Positions 29,049 through 39,431 of a DNA stretch of 64,000 nucleotides are shown here, piece after piece. The notes below the pieces were generated by a model. The model was given only the letters and a program-made list of their open reading frames with translations, was not told the DNA's origin and did not search any database. Source of the stretch: Oceanobacillus sojae (GTDB lineage Bacteria; Bacillota; Bacilli; Bacillales; Amphibacillaceae); the NCBI RefSeq assembly GCF_007991515.1, contig NZ_BJYM01000005.1, positions 62,001 to 126,000 on the forward strand, read 5' to 3'. Numbering within the stretch: the stretch's first letter is position 1; the number at the start of each line of letters is the position of its first letter. The translations under genes were made by a program, and so were the position numbers.

Positions 29049-31292
29049 TTACTCCTTTGTTATTGGGGCAAATTTTGCAAGAAGACGTTTGATTCCGACT
29101 GGAGCTGGAAATGCTACATCCAGTTCCAGCTTATCCCCTTCACCCTGGACTCTTACAACAGTTCCGACTCCCCATTTCTTATGCGCTGCTTTATCACCGA
29201 CCGACCAGTCTTTTGATTCTGCACCGCTGGATTTAGGGCCTTGGATTTTCTCGGCACGTCTTTTGGGAGGAGCTTCCTGCTTGTGCTTCATACCAAATCT
29301 GTTTTGCAAACTGCCGCCTCCGCCAAATGGAGATTTTTGAGCCGCTTCTCTTCCTTCCAGTAATTCCTCAGGGATTTCATCAATAAAACGGCTGATCGGG
29401 TTCATGTTAGTGCGCCCATATAATGTACGCATTTGCGCATGAGTCAGGTAGAGCTCCTGCTCCGCTCTTGTAATGCCGACATAAGCAAGACGGCGCTCTT
29501 CCTCCATCTCTTCCTCATCAAACATAGAACGGCTATGCGGAAATACGTTCTCTTCCATTCCAATTAAGAAAACAACAGGGAATTCTAATCCTTTTGCTGC
29601 ATGCAGTGTCATCATGGTAATTTTTTGAGAGTGATCAGGGTCTTCTTCATCGACACGATCAATATCCGCAATCAATGCCAAATCAGTTAAAAAGGCAATG
29701 AGTGTTTTATCTTCATTTGCTTTTTCAAATTCCTGTGTAACGGTTTTAAACTCTTCTAAGTTCTCTAATCTCGATTGTGCCTCAATAGAACGTTCATTAT
29801 TCAGCATTTCCTCGTAACCTGTCCGCTCCAGGACAGCTTCTACCATGTCCGTTGCAGTTAAAAATTCCTGCTGCTGTGTGAGAGAACGAATAAGGTCCAG
29901 AAATCCAGCTAAGGCATTGGCAGCTTTTTTCGAAACACCTGTGAAATCAACTTCCTTTACTGCTTCATAAAGGGAAATATCATGCTCTGCAGCATATGCC
30001 TGCAGACGTTCAATCGATGTTTTTCCAATTCCTCTTTTCGGTTCATTTACCACGCGCTGAAAGCTGATATCATCATCAGGATTAGTAATTAATCTTAAAT
30101 AAGCAATCATATCCTTAATTTCTTTACGGTCATAGAACTTCGTGCCGCCGATCATCTGATAGCTGATAGCTGATTTTACAAAGGTGTCCTCTATTGCACG
30201 GGATTGTGCATTGGTACGATATAAAATCGCAATATCACTTGGCTGATATTTGCCTGATCGGGTTAATTGCTGAATGGTATCTGCAACATACAGTGCTTCC
30301 TCCTGCTCAGTTGCTCCTTTATAATAGGATATCTTTTTTCCATCATCATTATCCGTCCAAAGATTTTTCGGCTTACGGCCGGAATTATTTCCAATTACTT
30401 TGTTTGCTGCCTGTAAAATAGACTTGGTAGAACGGTAATTTTGCTCCAGCATCACTGTTTTTACAGAAGGGTAGTCTTTTTCAAAGGACAGGATATTTGT
30501 AATATCTGCCCCGCGCCAACGGTAAATAGACTGGTCCGAGTCACCGACAACACATAAATTTTGATACTTTTCAGCAAGCTGCTTTACCAGGTAGTATTGC
30601 GCATGGTTTGTATCCTGATACTCATCTACATGGATATATTGAAAACGTCTCTGATAATATTCTAAAACTTCTGGCACGCGATCAAATAAATGGATGGTTT
30701 GCATTATCAAGTCATCAAAATCTAAGGATTGATTTTTCCGCAGCATTTTTTGATAGCCTTCATAGACCTGTGACACCTGCCGGTCATAGAAGTTACCAGC
30801 ATTTTTCGCAAACTCTTCTTCCGTAATCAGTTCATTTTTTGCTGCACTGATTTGTCCAAGCATCGCCCGGGGATCAAATTTCTTTGGATCAATATTTAAA
30901 TTTTTAAGAACTTGCTTTATAACAGATAATTGGTCTCCACTATCCAAAATAGAAAAGTTCGAAGAGTATCCAATCCGGTCAATATCCCGGCGTAAAATCC
31001 GGACACACATCGAGTGAAAGGTAGAAACCCACATGTATTGGCCTTGAGGACCGACCAGTTTTGCTACACGTTCCTTCATTTCTCTCGCAGCCTTATTGGT
31101 AAAGGTGATCGCCAGAATATTTTGTGGAGCTACTTCCTTTTCTCCCATCAAATAAGCAATCCGGTGTGTTAATACACGTGTCTTCCCGCTGCCTGCCCCT
31201 GCCATAATCAGGAGTGGCCCTTCTGTATGCCGTACAGCCTTCTGCTGCTCCGGGTTTAATGTATTTATCATCGCTTCAAGCGTTTGCTCCAT
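29049..31292 (-). CDS. pcrA: ATP-dependent DNA helicase PcrA
   Basis: Superfamily 1A helicase (3'-5') for repair and plasmid replication, 747 residues. Walker [10 protein letters not shown] is at 31-39. Other motifs are [13 protein letters not shown] (Ia), VDEYQDTN (II), [13 protein letters not shown] (III), QNYRST (IV), [11 protein letters not shown] (V) and VGITRAE (VI). The C-terminal tail (about 665-747) ends in a Tudor-like segment, [16 protein letters not shown], that binds RNA polymerase in relatives. It lies between pcrB and ligA. Confidence 0.97.
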   Translation of the reverse strand: MEQTLEAMINTLNPEQQKAVRHTEGPLLIMAGAGSGKTRVLTHRIAYLMGEKEVAPQNILAITFTNKAAREMKERVAKLVGPQGQYMWVSTFHSMCVRILRRDIDRIGYSSNFSILDSGDQLSVIKQVLKNLNIDPKKFDPRAMLGQISAAKNELITEEEFAKNAGNFYDRQVSQVYEGYQKMLRKNQSLDFDDLIMQTIHLFDRVPEVLEYYQRRFQYIHVDEYQDTNHAQYYLVKQLAEKYQNLCVVGDSDQSIYRWRGADITNILSFEKDYPSVKTVMLEQNYRSTKSILQAANKVIGNNSGRKPKNLWTDNDDGKKISYYKGATEQEEALYVADTIQQLTRSGKYQPSDIAILYRTNAQSRAIEDTFVKSAISYQMIGGTKFYDRKEIKDMIAYLRLITNPDDDISFQRVVNEPKRGIGKTSIERLQAYAAEHDISLYEAVKEVDFTGVSKKAANALAGFLDLIRSLTQQQEFLTATDMVEAVLERTGYEEMLNNERSIEAQSRLENLEEFKTVTQEFEKANEDKTLIAFLTDLALIADIDRVDEEDPDHSQKITMMTLHAAKGLEFPVVFLIGMEENVFPHSRSMFDEEEMEEERRLAYVGITRAEQELYLTHAQMRTLYGRTNMNPISRFIDEIPEELLEGREAAQKSPFGGGGSLQNRFGMKHKQEAPPKRRAEKIQGPKSSGAESKDWSVGDKAAHKKWGVGTVVRVQGEGDKLELDVAFPAPVGIKRLLAKFAPITKE

Positions 31293-31313
31293 GTTACATC
31301 TTCCTTCCTGAGC

Positions 31314-32000
31314 TTATTCTCTTTTAACAGCGTCCACTGTCTTGAGCGCTTGTTTTAAATTCGTATAAATGCTGTTTCCAACAATAATTGCGTCAGCATG
31401 TTCCTTCATCTCTTTAGCCTGCTCCGGAGTCTCAATACCTCCTCCGTAGAAAAGCTTCGTCTTATCAAGCTCTGCTTTCACCTCACGGACAACCTCTGTA
31501 TCACCGTAGATACCACTGTACTCCACATAAAAAATAGGCAGATGAAAGACATGCTCTGCCATATAAGCGTATGCTTTTACATCATCTGTTTCCGGCAGCT
31601 CACAATTCGTATGCTGGAAGGCTTTTGCTTCCGGGTTTAAAATGCAGTAACCTTCAAAGTATACCTCACTATACTCCATCATGTCGATATATTCTTTGAT
31701 GGCTTTCTGTTGGATATCCATCACATATTTTTTCTCTTTCGAATTCAGCACCAAAGGTACAAAATAGTAATCAAACCCTGGTGTTAATGCCTCTTCATTA
31801 GATATTTCCAAAACAACCGGAACCATGTGAGCCCTGCGTATTCTCGACAATAAATCCAGAACGCCATCTAACGTGACATCATCTGTACCCCCGACAATAA
31901 TTGCATCAGTCCCAGATTCACATACTTTATCTAAATCTTCATCAGATATTTCCTTTGCCGGATCCAATTTAAACATATGTTTCCATTCATTTATATTCAT
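31314..32000 (-). CDS. pcrB: Heptaprenylglyceryl phosphate synthase PcrB
   Basis: TIM-barrel prenyltransferase of 228 residues that attaches a heptaprenyl chain to glycerol 1-phosphate, an archaea-like ether lipid step found in Bacillales. Motifs seen are WKHMFKLDPAKEISDEDL, AIIVGGTDDVT, YVEYSGIYGD and YGGGIETPEQAKE, with AIIVGNSIY near the end. It is the first gene of pcrB-pcrA-ligA-camS, 21 bases before pcrA. A TATAAT-like -10 lies at 32039-32044. The GGAGG site is about 13 bases from the ATG, rather far, so the start may differ by a few codons. Confidence 0.94.
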   Translation of the reverse strand: MNINEWKHMFKLDPAKEISDEDLDKVCESGTDAIIVGGTDDVTLDGVLDLLSRIRRAHMVPVVLEISNEEALTPGFDYYFVPLVLNSKEKKYVMDIQQKAIKEYIDMMEYSEVYFEGYCILNPEAKAFQHTNCELPETDDVKAYAYMAEHVFHLPIFYVEYSGIYGDTEVVREVKAELDKTKLFYGGGIETPEQAKEMKEHADAIIVGNSIYTNLKQALKTVDAVKRE

Positions 32001-32200
32001 ATTAGTTACTAATCCTCCATTGTTACATTCATTTCTTCATTATAACAAAAATCGGCAATTTATTAGAACGGATAAGGTAAAGATTTATGGTTCTTTTATA
32101 TAAAGCCCAGCTGCTGTTTCATATAAATATCTGCCTGGATTTAAAAGGAGCCCTAATACATAGAACCTCTTTCATAATTTTTAACATCACCATTGAAATG

Positions 32201-33013
32201 TTAAAAAAATTCATATAGCCCATTGGCAAAATAATTGTAATCATCCTTATCAATTATCGTTCCTCCATAGCCTTCAAAAAAGATTTGCTTATCTCTTTCA
32301 TTAACAAAGACATTTGGTTTAGGGCGGATGGCTAAAGATACGTCATACCGGGGATCACCATAGGCTCCGCCGCTCCAATCAATAACTCCGGTAATTGATC
32401 CATTGGAAACCATAACATTATCAATCGTAAAATCTCCATGAATCAGCGTTTGTTTATACTTTTTTGGTTTTTTTACTTTCAACCTTTCCAGTAACTCTTT
32501 CGTGCCGTCAACCTCGTAATTATTGAAGTTATATTCGGCCTGGTATAACATTTTATCAAGCCATAGTTGTTCATTTATAAGCTCATCAGGACATGGGGTT
32601 GAGTGGATTTCAGACAAGATGCTGCCAAAATTAAATATAATTTCCTGCCGTTTTTGATTGTTGTCCTGATTTAATAAGGCCGTTCTTACTGTTTCTCCTT
32701 TAATAAAGTCTATAAGCGCCCAAGATTCTTCGATATTATTATGTTCTACGAATATTTTCATTTTGGGAACAGGTAATTCTGTCTCCTTGTTTAAACAATT
32801 TAGAATCGAAACTTCCTTCTTTAACATGGCATTAAATAATGCTCCCTTTGTCCTTTTGAGCGCAAAAATTCCCTCGTTACTTTCAATTATTCCCAAATTA
32901 GATGTATAGCCTTGGCGTGGAAAACTTATACTGACTATCTTATTTAAGTATTCTTTTATTTCTATTGGAATTTCATCAATATGGATAGGTGGCAAATTGT
33001 TCTCCTCCCCCAT
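32201..33013 (-). CDS. Aminoglycoside phosphotransferase/choline kinase-family protein
   Basis: Cytoplasmic small-molecule kinase fold of 264-270 residues. The catalytic loop is LIHGDFTIDNVMV (about residues 190-202) and the metal-binding DWSGG (about 212-216) follows. ALKRTKG near the N-terminus supplies the ATP-binding lysine. Family members phosphorylate aminoglycosides, macrolides, choline or homoserine; this one's substrate is not evident. The strongest ribosome binding site (GGGGGAGGAG) overlaps codons 2-4, so a TTG at 32995 may be the true start. It sits between yerC and pcrB; I recall no such gene at this point in B. subtilis. Confidence 0.8.
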   Translation of the reverse strand: MGEENNLPPIHIDEIPIEIKEYLNKIVSISFPRQGYTSNLGIIESNEGIFALKRTKGALFNAMLKKEVSILNCLNKETELPVPKMKIFVEHNNIEESWALIDFIKGETVRTALLNQDNNQKRQEIIFNFGSILSEIHSTPCPDELINEQLWLDKMLYQAEYNFNNYEVDGTKELLERLKVKKPKKYKQTLIHGDFTIDNVMVSNGSITGVIDWSGGAYGDPRYDVSLAIRPKPNVFVNERDKQIFFEGYGGTIIDKDDYNYFANGLYEFF

Positions 33014-33196
33014 GAACTTTTTTCTTCCATTATACTTTAAAGCAGGACGACAGATAAATTAGCAATATGCTTCAATAGATTGCTAAACACTTTTCACGTC
33101 TCGACAACCCAGAAACGTTTGTTCTCATTTTGATTATATAGAGAATGTGATTAGTTTTCAAATATCAACAGTTACCTTTTACAGAGGCCTATATAA

Positions 33197-33268
33197 AAAG
33201 AAAAACCTGAACAAGTGCTCTTACCAGCATTCGTCCAGGTTTTCTTTCTATGCTTTATTGATCTAATT
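33197..33268. terminator. yerC terminator, bidirectional
   Basis: AAAACCTG arms (33201-33209 with 33256-33264) with a large loop that holds a second small stem TGCT/AGCA. A- and T-runs flank both sides. Confidence 0.6.
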
Positions 33269-33273
33269 TAAAA

Positions 33274-33573
33274 CTAATTCTCTTTTACATCCAGTCTTTC
33301 CAAAACAAGATTATAACCATCGCTTCCATAGTTAATACAGCGTCTTACCCGGGAAATAGTTGCGGTCGAAGCTTTTGTTTCCTGCTCTATCGCACTGTAC
33401 GTCTTTCCTTCTGTGAGCATTTTCGCCACCTGTAACCGTTGTGATAAGGATTGTATCTCTGACATCGTTGCAATATCATCAAAAAATTGATAACACTCCT
33501 CGCGCGTATCTAATGACAATATGGCATCAAACAACTGATCAAGCTGCTCTCCTCGTAATTTATCTATTTGCAT
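33274..33573 (-). CDS. yerC: YerC/YecD family TrpR-related protein
   Basis: Small DNA-binding protein of 99 residues with a TrpR-like helix-turn-helix: SLSQRLQVAKMLTEGKTYSAIEQETKASTATISRVRRCINYG. In B. subtilis yerC has the same neighbours, and its target is not well known. I begin it at the ATG at 33573 (MQIDKLRGEQ), because GGGGGGAAAGAA lies immediately upstream; an in-frame ATG 39 bases earlier lacks a site. Confidence 0.92.
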   Translation of the reverse strand: MQIDKLRGEQLDQLFDAILSLDTREECYQFFDDIATMSEIQSLSQRLQVAKMLTEGKTYSAIEQETKASTATISRVRRCINYGSDGYNLVLERLDVKEN

Positions 33574-33714
33574 TTCTTTCCCCCCTTGTTTTCTCTTGCC
33601 ATTCTTTCTCATGAACTGTCCCTGAAAGAATGATAAGGTTAATATTTATACATAACCAAAGATTATCACTGTAAAATAAAGAGCTCTTTTATTTTATTGG
33701 AACAACGTATGATT

Positions 33715-35442
33715 TTATCGCATGGTGGCCGGAATAACAATTTCTCTCATTTTCACATCGAGTAACCCCTGCTGTGTAATACGAAAGAAAGGTAAATGAA
33801 ATGCTGAAAGAAATAATAAACTGTAAATTGGATCTTGATAAGCATATCCATGCTCTGTCAGTACTTTCTTTATTTTCTCATTCATTTCAATTAATTCTTC
33901 CATCCTATTATCTGGCATAACGCCTCCAAGAGGAAGCGGCATTTCTGCTAAAATTTCACCCTGGTCTACCAGTACAATGCCTCCGCCTAACTCTTTCATA
34001 TGTTTTGTTGCTACACTTAAATCTTTTTTGGAATTGCCAATAAGAATAATATCTCCTGTAGCAGAATAACTGCTGACTAATGCTCCAAGCTTTGGCGCAA
34101 AACCACGAATAATTGTATTTACACGCCACTCCCCATTTTTATCAATTAATGTAATAAACTGCTCCAGTTTTTCAGAAGAAATTTCTTCCGCACTAACATC
34201 AGAAACGATACTATAAGGCTTGATAATTACATCATTGACCATATCCATCCCTATTGGGCTGGAAAACTGCAAATCTTCTTCAGCCAACTCCCAGTTAAGT
34301 TCAAGTGGTGTAATATCATATTTTTTCCAATCAATTACCGGTGGAAAAGAGATTCCTTTTCCATTCTTTTTTATCCATTCCCCTTTGCCGATAACACTTT
34401 CAGGATGCGGGTTTTGTTTATCCAATAAAATATTCAAATGAGCTACGCGCCCCGGTGCAATGCTGCCGAATTCTTCTTCCATATTAAAATGTCTGGCCGG
34501 ATGGTAACTCGCCATACGATAAGCAGTCTCTGCAGGCAGGCCTTTTTCAATTGCTTTCTCAATACAAACATTTATCATGCCATCCTTCATAAAGGCAGGT
34601 GTCGGTCCATCCATCGTAAAACTTATATTATCAAACTGCGTTAATTCTTTCTCAAGCAGACCTTCGATAATATCAGGTAAATCTGGACGAATTGGTGAAT
34701 AGCGAAGACTGACACGATAGCCCAGCTCCAGTCTTTTTAAAACATCATCTGCAGACATCGATTCATGGTCACTGGTGATTCCTAAAAGCTTCATCTTGGT
34801 TAAAGTACGGGAGGATGCTCCAGGCAAGTGACCTTCTATCGGTTTTCCCAGCTTCTTCATCTCCTGAATCCAATAAAGTAAACGGTCTCCTCCTGTTAAC
34901 AGGCTTGGCCAGTCGGTGAGCTCTCCACCTTGAATTACCAATGGATGCTCTGCCCAATCCAACACATCCTTTGTATTAAATATACGATTATCCTTCAGTG
35001 TTGTTTGACCATCAAACCGATTCCACCAGAACATACTTACAGGTAAATTAGAGAAAGCATTTATGATGGAGAACGTTTTCTTTTTATTAAGCAGTAAGTA
35101 CCACGTCAAGTTATCGTTCACAAATGTTGTTGTTCCTGTTTTTGCAGCATGCATTGCTGTTACTTCCGGATTTGCAGCTTGAAAAGGATGTGAATGCGGT
35201 TCAATATACCCTGGGACAACAAATTTCCCCTGGCAATCATAATACTCTGTTTCTGTGGTTTCTTCCGGTAATTTCTCACCAACATATACAATTCGATCCT
35301 CATAAATCCAAATATTTGCCTCTACCCATTGATTTGTATATACATTTAAATAGGTTGTATTGGTTAAGACAATACTTGGTGCAACCGAACCGTCAATTAC
35401 TCTTATATGCTGTCGTAATTCTCGATTTCTCCATAATGTCAT
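33715..35442 (-). CDS. yerA: Adenine deaminase-like amidohydrolase (YerA type)
   Basis: Amidohydrolase of 575 residues related to adenine deaminase. The metal site begins with GYIEPHSHPFQ (about 90-100), where the canonical HxH motif is present as HSH. Further down are TTTFVNDN, VIQGGELTDWPSL, EGHLPGAS and TSDHESM (typical AdeC metal ligands), and a C-terminal adenine deaminase domain (GGGIVLVDQGEILAEMPLPLGGVMPD). In B. subtilis YerA is at the same place near yerC, and its activity is only predicted. If active it would turn adenine into hypoxanthine. The start is the ATG at 35442 with GGAGAG upstream. Confidence 0.88.
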   Translation of the reverse strand: MTLWRNRELRQHIRVIDGSVAPSIVLTNTTYLNVYTNQWVEANIWIYEDRIVYVGEKLPEETTETEYYDCQGKFVVPGYIEPHSHPFQAANPEVTAMHAAKTGTTTFVNDNLTWYLLLNKKKTFSIINAFSNLPVSMFWWNRFDGQTTLKDNRIFNTKDVLDWAEHPLVIQGGELTDWPSLLTGGDRLLYWIQEMKKLGKPIEGHLPGASSRTLTKMKLLGITSDHESMSADDVLKRLELGYRVSLRYSPIRPDLPDIIEGLLEKELTQFDNISFTMDGPTPAFMKDGMINVCIEKAIEKGLPAETAYRMASYHPARHFNMEEEFGSIAPGRVAHLNILLDKQNPHPESVIGKGEWIKKNGKGISFPPVIDWKKYDITPLELNWELAEEDLQFSSPIGMDMVNDVIIKPYSIVSDVSAEEISSEKLEQFITLIDKNGEWRVNTIIRGFAPKLGALVSSYSATGDIILIGNSKKDLSVATKHMKELGGGIVLVDQGEILAEMPLPLGGVMPDNRMEELIEMNEKIKKVLTEHGYAYQDPIYSLLFLSAFHLPFFRITQQGLLDVKMREIVIPATMR

Positions 35443-35556
35443 TAAGCAACTCTCCACTATTTGTCATTTTCTTTATTTTATCACATTGCAGTACTTTAAT
35501 ATAGTAAAGTTGATTTTTTCAATAATTCCTTCTATAAGAAAATTTCTTAGTCTTTA

Positions 35557-35596
35557 AAGCTTTAGTATTCCTGCAAAGAGATGTCTGCTAAAGCTT
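35557..35596. repeat. Small inverted repeat upstream of yerA
   Basis: AAGCTTTAG (35557-35565) and CTAAAGCTT (35588-35596) pair perfectly with a 22-base loop. No T-run follows, and the function is unclear. Confidence 0.3.
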
Positions 35597-35619
35597 CTTC
35601 TTATACTTTATTTATATAT

Positions 35620-35671
35620 AAAACAAAAAGATAGCCGGAGCTCTACATATTTATAGAGCTCCGGCTATCTT
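35620..35671 (-). terminator. Terminator of the TRAP operon, 18-bp perfect stem
   Basis: 35628-35645 pairs perfectly with 35654-35671 around an 8-base loop. The minus-strand side runs into TTTTTGTTTT. It is one of the strongest hairpins in the window, 30 bases after the dctM stop. Confidence 0.85.
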
Positions 35672-35700
35672 CATCCATTATAAAGATCCTATTTTTTCTA

Positions 35701-36975
35701 TCATTGCACATTCTCCACTAAATAGGTTACTATTTGCGGGAAGAAGCATAACAGCACAATAAATAGAATCATAATCACAGCATATGGGATGACCCCTTTA
35801 ACAATTTCAATGATTGTATTCTTCTTATCCAATCCTTTTAAAACAAAGAGATTTAATCCTACCGGTGGTGAAATTAATGCTAATTCCATATTGATTACCA
35901 TGATAATCGCAAACCATATTGGATCAAACCCAAGAGCAGTTATAATAGGATACAATATTGGTACTGTAATAACCAATATAGAAATTGTCTCCAAAAACAT
36001 TCCTAGTATAAGTAATACGATGTTAATCAGAATAAATATAACCCATGGCGATACATCCAACGATATAGCTGCTTCCGTGATTGCTTGCGGAATCTGTAAA
36101 ATAGTTAGAATAAATCCAAGTAACATAGCTCCAATGATAATAAATAGAATCATTGCATTTGTCTTAACAGTAGATAAGATAATCTGCTTTAAATTATCGG
36201 CTGTCAGATTTCGATATACCAGTAAAGCAATTAAGAAGGCAAGAACTACACCCACGGCAGCAGCTTCTGTCGGTGTAAATATCCCTGAATAGATTCCTCC
36301 GATAATCACAATCGGCAGTAATAGTCCCCAAATTGCTTTTCTGGAAGCTTCCCATCTTTCTGCCCATGTAGCAGGTTTTTCTTTAATATGCCGCATTTGA
36401 ATCGATGAAAAGACCATAAAAGTCAGGGTTAGTATGATTCCCGGTATAATTCCGGCAATGAATAATTTCCCGACGGATACACCAGTAAGTGATCCGTATA
36501 GGATCATCGGTACGCTCGGCGGAATAAGAATTCCTAACGTACCTCCAGCAGCCAGCAAACCGAGCACATACCGCTTTCTGTATCCGCGGCGCACCATTTC
36601 TGGAAGTGCAACTGCACCGACTGTTACAGCTGTAGCAACACTGGATCCAGAAATTGCAGAGAAAATCGTACAACAAAAAACTGTCGCTATAGCTAAGCCT
36701 CCAGGAAAATGTCTGAACCATCTGCTTGCCATCTCATATAAATCTCTGCCGACGCCGCTGACAACTAGTATTTGACTCATCAGTACATACATTGGCAATG
36801 CCGTTAGAGTAAAGTCATCCAATGATTTATAGGAAATAATTGGAATTTGCGCAAAGGCAAAGCTTCCGTCATTGAAAAAATACATCCCCAGCACAGCCAG
36901 CAGCCCTAAAGAAAAAGCTACGGGGAGACCAATAAGCAATAGTGCCGCTAAACCTCCTGTAAAAAATAAATTCAT
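35701..36975 (-). CDS. dctM: TRAP transporter large permease (DctM)
   Basis: Large membrane subunit, 424 residues, with about 12 hydrophobic helices and DctM signatures such as GLPVAFSLGL, ISGSSVATAVTVGAVALPEM, LAAGGTLGILIPPSVPMILYG and LALISPPVGLNLFVLKG. It forms the Na+-driven transport channel for an organic acid together with DctQ and the DctP binding protein. It overlaps the dctQ stop by 4 bases (ATGA). It is the last gene of the operon. Confidence 0.95.
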   Translation of the reverse strand: MNLFFTGGLAALLLIGLPVAFSLGLLAVLGMYFFNDGSFAFAQIPIISYKSLDDFTLTALPMYVLMSQILVVSGVGRDLYEMASRWFRHFPGGLAIATVFCCTIFSAISGSSVATAVTVGAVALPEMVRRGYRKRYVLGLLAAGGTLGILIPPSVPMILYGSLTGVSVGKLFIAGIIPGIILTLTFMVFSSIQMRHIKEKPATWAERWEASRKAIWGLLLPIVIIGGIYSGIFTPTEAAAVGVVLAFLIALLVYRNLTADNLKQIILSTVKTNAMILFIIIGAMLLGFILTILQIPQAITEAAISLDVSPWVIFILINIVLLILGMFLETISILVITVPILYPIITALGFDPIWFAIIMVINMELALISPPVGLNLFVLKGLDKKNTIIEIVKGVIPYAVIMILFIVLLCFFPQIVTYLVENVQ

Positions 36976-37469
36976 AGATGATCTCCCCCTTTATGTACAC
37001 CGCCATCTATCAGCTGTAATATAAATGCGATAATAAGTAAAACGCCGCCTATTGGAATGAACATTTCCGGCAGATACATCGGTATCCGCAATAAGGAGGT
37101 AGAAGTCACTCCTAATTCGAATGTTTTTAAAACATGGTGAAATCCATACCAGGCCAGAATAATACTAAACAGCAAGCCGAGCGCATTAGACACATATGCC
37201 AATGCGACGCGTGCTTTCTCGTTCACACGGTTAACGATTAAATCTACCGTAATATGAGCATACGTTCTGACTGCATAGGCCGTCCCCAAAAAGCAGCTCC
37301 CAATAATCGCATAAGTGGATAATTCTGTGGCCCATATTGTCGGCATGCCAAAAAGTGCTCTGGTTACCACTTCATAAAATGTCATAATTGTCGTGATAAA
37401 TATTAAGATACCGGACAAATAAGCAGCCCATTTAATCAGTAAATCAGAAAAATGATATAGTTTATTCAT
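36972..37469 (-). CDS. dctQ: TRAP transporter small permease (DctQ)
   Basis: Four-helix small membrane subunit of 165 residues, with the family core FYEVVTRALFGMPTIWATELSTYAI. It links the solute receptor to DctM. I start it at the ATG at 37469 (MNKLYHFSDLL), since AAAGGAG precedes it; an in-frame ATG further up has no site. Confidence 0.92.
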   Translation of the reverse strand: MNKLYHFSDLLIKWAAYLSGILIFITTIMTFYEVVTRALFGMPTIWATELSTYAIIGSCFLGTAYAVRTYAHITVDLIVNRVNEKARVALAYVSNALGLLFSIILAWYGFHHVLKTFELGVTSTSLLRIPMYLPEMFIPIGGVLLIIAFILQLIDGGVHKGGDHL

Positions 37470-37500
37470 GATATAACTCCTTTCTATATGATGAGCAGCT

Positions 37501-38523
37501 TTATTCGCCATCTACCATGTCTAATAATTCTTCGCCTACATCTCCAGCCTCATTCTTAAAACTCTCCCAGACTGGCATGGAAGCTTCTTTCCATAAAGGA
37601 ATATCTTCTTCTGGTACTTCATATACCTCCATCCCTCTATCCTTTAGTTCCTGTAAGGTTCTCTCATCCTCCAGCTTTGTCTGGTGACGAATCCATTCTT
37701 CTGTTTCATTGGCCGTTTCCTCGATTAAGTTTTGTGTTTTTTCTGGTAATTCATCCCAAAAATCTTTATTTACTCCAAGAATAAACTCGAAATAAACATA
37801 ATTATTTACCGTTAAATAATCGGTTACTTCATCGTAATTACGCTGCACCATTGCAGTAGTTCCAGATGTCGCGCCATCAACTGTTTTCCTCTGCAGTCCC
37901 ATATAAACTTCTCCTCCGCCCATAAATACAGGCGATGCACCATAAGCTTGGATAAATTCAGAAGGGAGTGCTCCGACACTGCGAATTTTCAGTCCTTTAA
38001 AATCTTCCGGTGATTCTAATGGATGTTTATTGTTCGCAAATTGTCCAAAACCATAATCCGCAAACATAAGCACCTTCACGCCGACATCTTCCATCTCTGA
38101 GCGAAGTACATTTCCCAATTCGCCGTTCAATGCTTCCCCAGCTTCTTCGTACGTCTCAAATGCATAAGGAACATCAAATATTCCCATAGCCGGTACAGTA
38201 GAAGCCCAAATTGTGGATGAATTCATTCCCATTTCTACACCGCCTGTTAAAAGCGACTGGTTCATATCTTTATCTGTCAGCAGCTGTCCATTCGCAAAAA
38301 CCTGCATATCAATCTGCCCATCTGACTTCTCTTCTATTTTCTTAACAAATTCTTCAACACCCTGTGAAATATGGTGATCAGCAGGCAGGTTATAAGCTAA
38401 TCGGATCGTAGCTGGTTCATATTCCTTTCCGCTTGCCTCTGTTTCCTGCTTATCATTGCTGCAGGCTGCCAAAATGATTCCTGCCATGAATAGCAAGAAA
38501 GTAATCCGTAATAGTTTTTTCAT
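37501..38523 (-). CDS. dctP: TRAP transporter substrate-binding lipoprotein (DctP)
   Basis: Extracellular solute receptor of 340 residues. The signal peptide ends with a lipobox LAAC at about residues 18-21, so it is anchored to the outer face of the membrane. The DctP core is clear: LAYNLPADHHISQGVEEFVKKIEEKSDGQI, a GLKIRSVGALPSEFIQAYGASPVFM region that holds the carboxylate-binding Arg, and GATSGTTAMVQRNYDEVTDYLT. The ligand cannot be read from the sequence; an organic acid is expected. Its ATG overlaps the lyase stop by 4 bases. Confidence 0.94.
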   Translation of the reverse strand: MKKLLRITFLLFMAGIILAACSNDKQETEASGKEYEPATIRLAYNLPADHHISQGVEEFVKKIEEKSDGQIDMQVFANGQLLTDKDMNQSLLTGGVEMGMNSSTIWASTVPAMGIFDVPYAFETYEEAGEALNGELGNVLRSEMEDVGVKVLMFADYGFGQFANNKHPLESPEDFKGLKIRSVGALPSEFIQAYGASPVFMGGGEVYMGLQRKTVDGATSGTTAMVQRNYDEVTDYLTVNNYVYFEFILGVNKDFWDELPEKTQNLIEETANETEEWIRHQTKLEDERTLQELKDRGMEVYEVPEEDIPLWKEASMPVWESFKNEAGDVGEELLDMVDGE

Positions 38524-39431
38524 TTAATCATCTCCTTCACCGTACGCTCTCTATCAAGATGGCGTATTCTTCCCAACGGCATCTTCGAAGTAAGACTTGC
38601 TGCAAAATCTGCAGCTTCAAACAATTTAGTTACATTAATCCCTGTATCAATCCCCATACGTTCAAACAAATAAACCAAATCTTCCGTTGCTAAATTTCCT
38701 GCCGATCCTGGGGCAAATGGACATCCTCCAATACCGCTGACTGCTGTTTCAAAAATACGTACACCTGCCAAATAAGCAGAATATGCATTCGCAATTCCCA
38801 AGCCTCTTGTATCATGGATATGGAAAGAAACCTCTGTTTCGCCCGCCACATCCAATACTTTTCTAAACAGACTATCTACCTCATCCGGCGTTGCAATTCC
38901 AATCGTATCAGCAATTCCAATTCTGTCCGCTCCTGCTTGTACAGCTTTTTCTACCAGCTTTAGAACTTTTTCCTCTTTTACTTTTCCTTCATAAGGACAT
39001 CCAAAGCTGACAGCAATCGAGAAGCAAATCTTTATTCCATTAGATTTCGCTTCTTTAATCATATCATTGAATATTTCGAAATTTCTATCCATAGTCATTC
39101 CTAAATTTTTATCGCTGAATGTTTCTGTTGCCGATGCTGCCCAGTTTAGTTCCAGTCCCTGAAAATGGCTTGCCCTCATAAACCCTTTTTGATTTGGGAT
39201 TAATACAATAGCCTGTAATTTTTCATTTTGGCTAACCTGTTTCAATACTTCTTCTGCATCCGCCATCTGTGGAACTCTTTTTGGATGAACAAAAGAAGAA
39301 ACCTCAACTTTTCCTAACCCTGCTTCTGTTAATTTATGAATGAGCTTTACTTTATCTTCTGTAGAAACTAATTCTGTTTCTGTCTGTAATCCATCGCGGG
39401 GACTTACATCAATAATGGTTACTTGTGACAT
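38520..39431 (-). CDS. HMG-CoA lyase family enzyme
   Basis: TIM-barrel lyase of 303 residues with the full active site of hydroxymethylglutaryl-CoA lyases: SPRDGLQTE (9-17, catalytic Arg and metal Asp), HIHDTRGLGIAN (metal His pair) and GIGGCPFAPGSAGNLATED (catalytic Cys). HMG-CoA lyases give acetoacetate and acetyl-CoA; the same family includes (R)-citramalyl-CoA lyase, giving pyruvate and acetyl-CoA. The partner CoA-transferase and TRAP transporter suggest a catabolic cleavage of an imported acid. It overlaps the CoA-transferase stop by 1 base. Confidence 0.88.
   Translation of the reverse strand: MSQVTIIDVSPRDGLQTETELVSTEDKVKLIHKLTEAGLGKVEVSSFVHPKRVPQMADAEEVLKQVSQNEKLQAIVLIPNQKGFMRASHFQGLELNWAASATETFSDKNLGMTMDRNFEIFNDMIKEAKSNGIKICFSIAVSFGCPYEGKVKEEKVLKLVEKAVQAGADRIGIADTIGIATPDEVDSLFRKVLDVAGETEVSFHIHDTRGLGIANAYSAYLAGVRIFETAVSGIGGCPFAPGSAGNLATEDLVYLFERMGIDTGINVTKLFEAADFAASLTSKMPLGRIRHLDRERTVKEMIK

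Noticed and set aside
32090..32170. 26-codon protein-like stretch upstream of pcrB
   Set aside because: Too short and without start codon or known family; probably chance.
35789..36775. Long plus- and minus-strand alternative frames over dctM
   Set aside because: dctM has a clear family match and good SD; the others are shadows in other frames.
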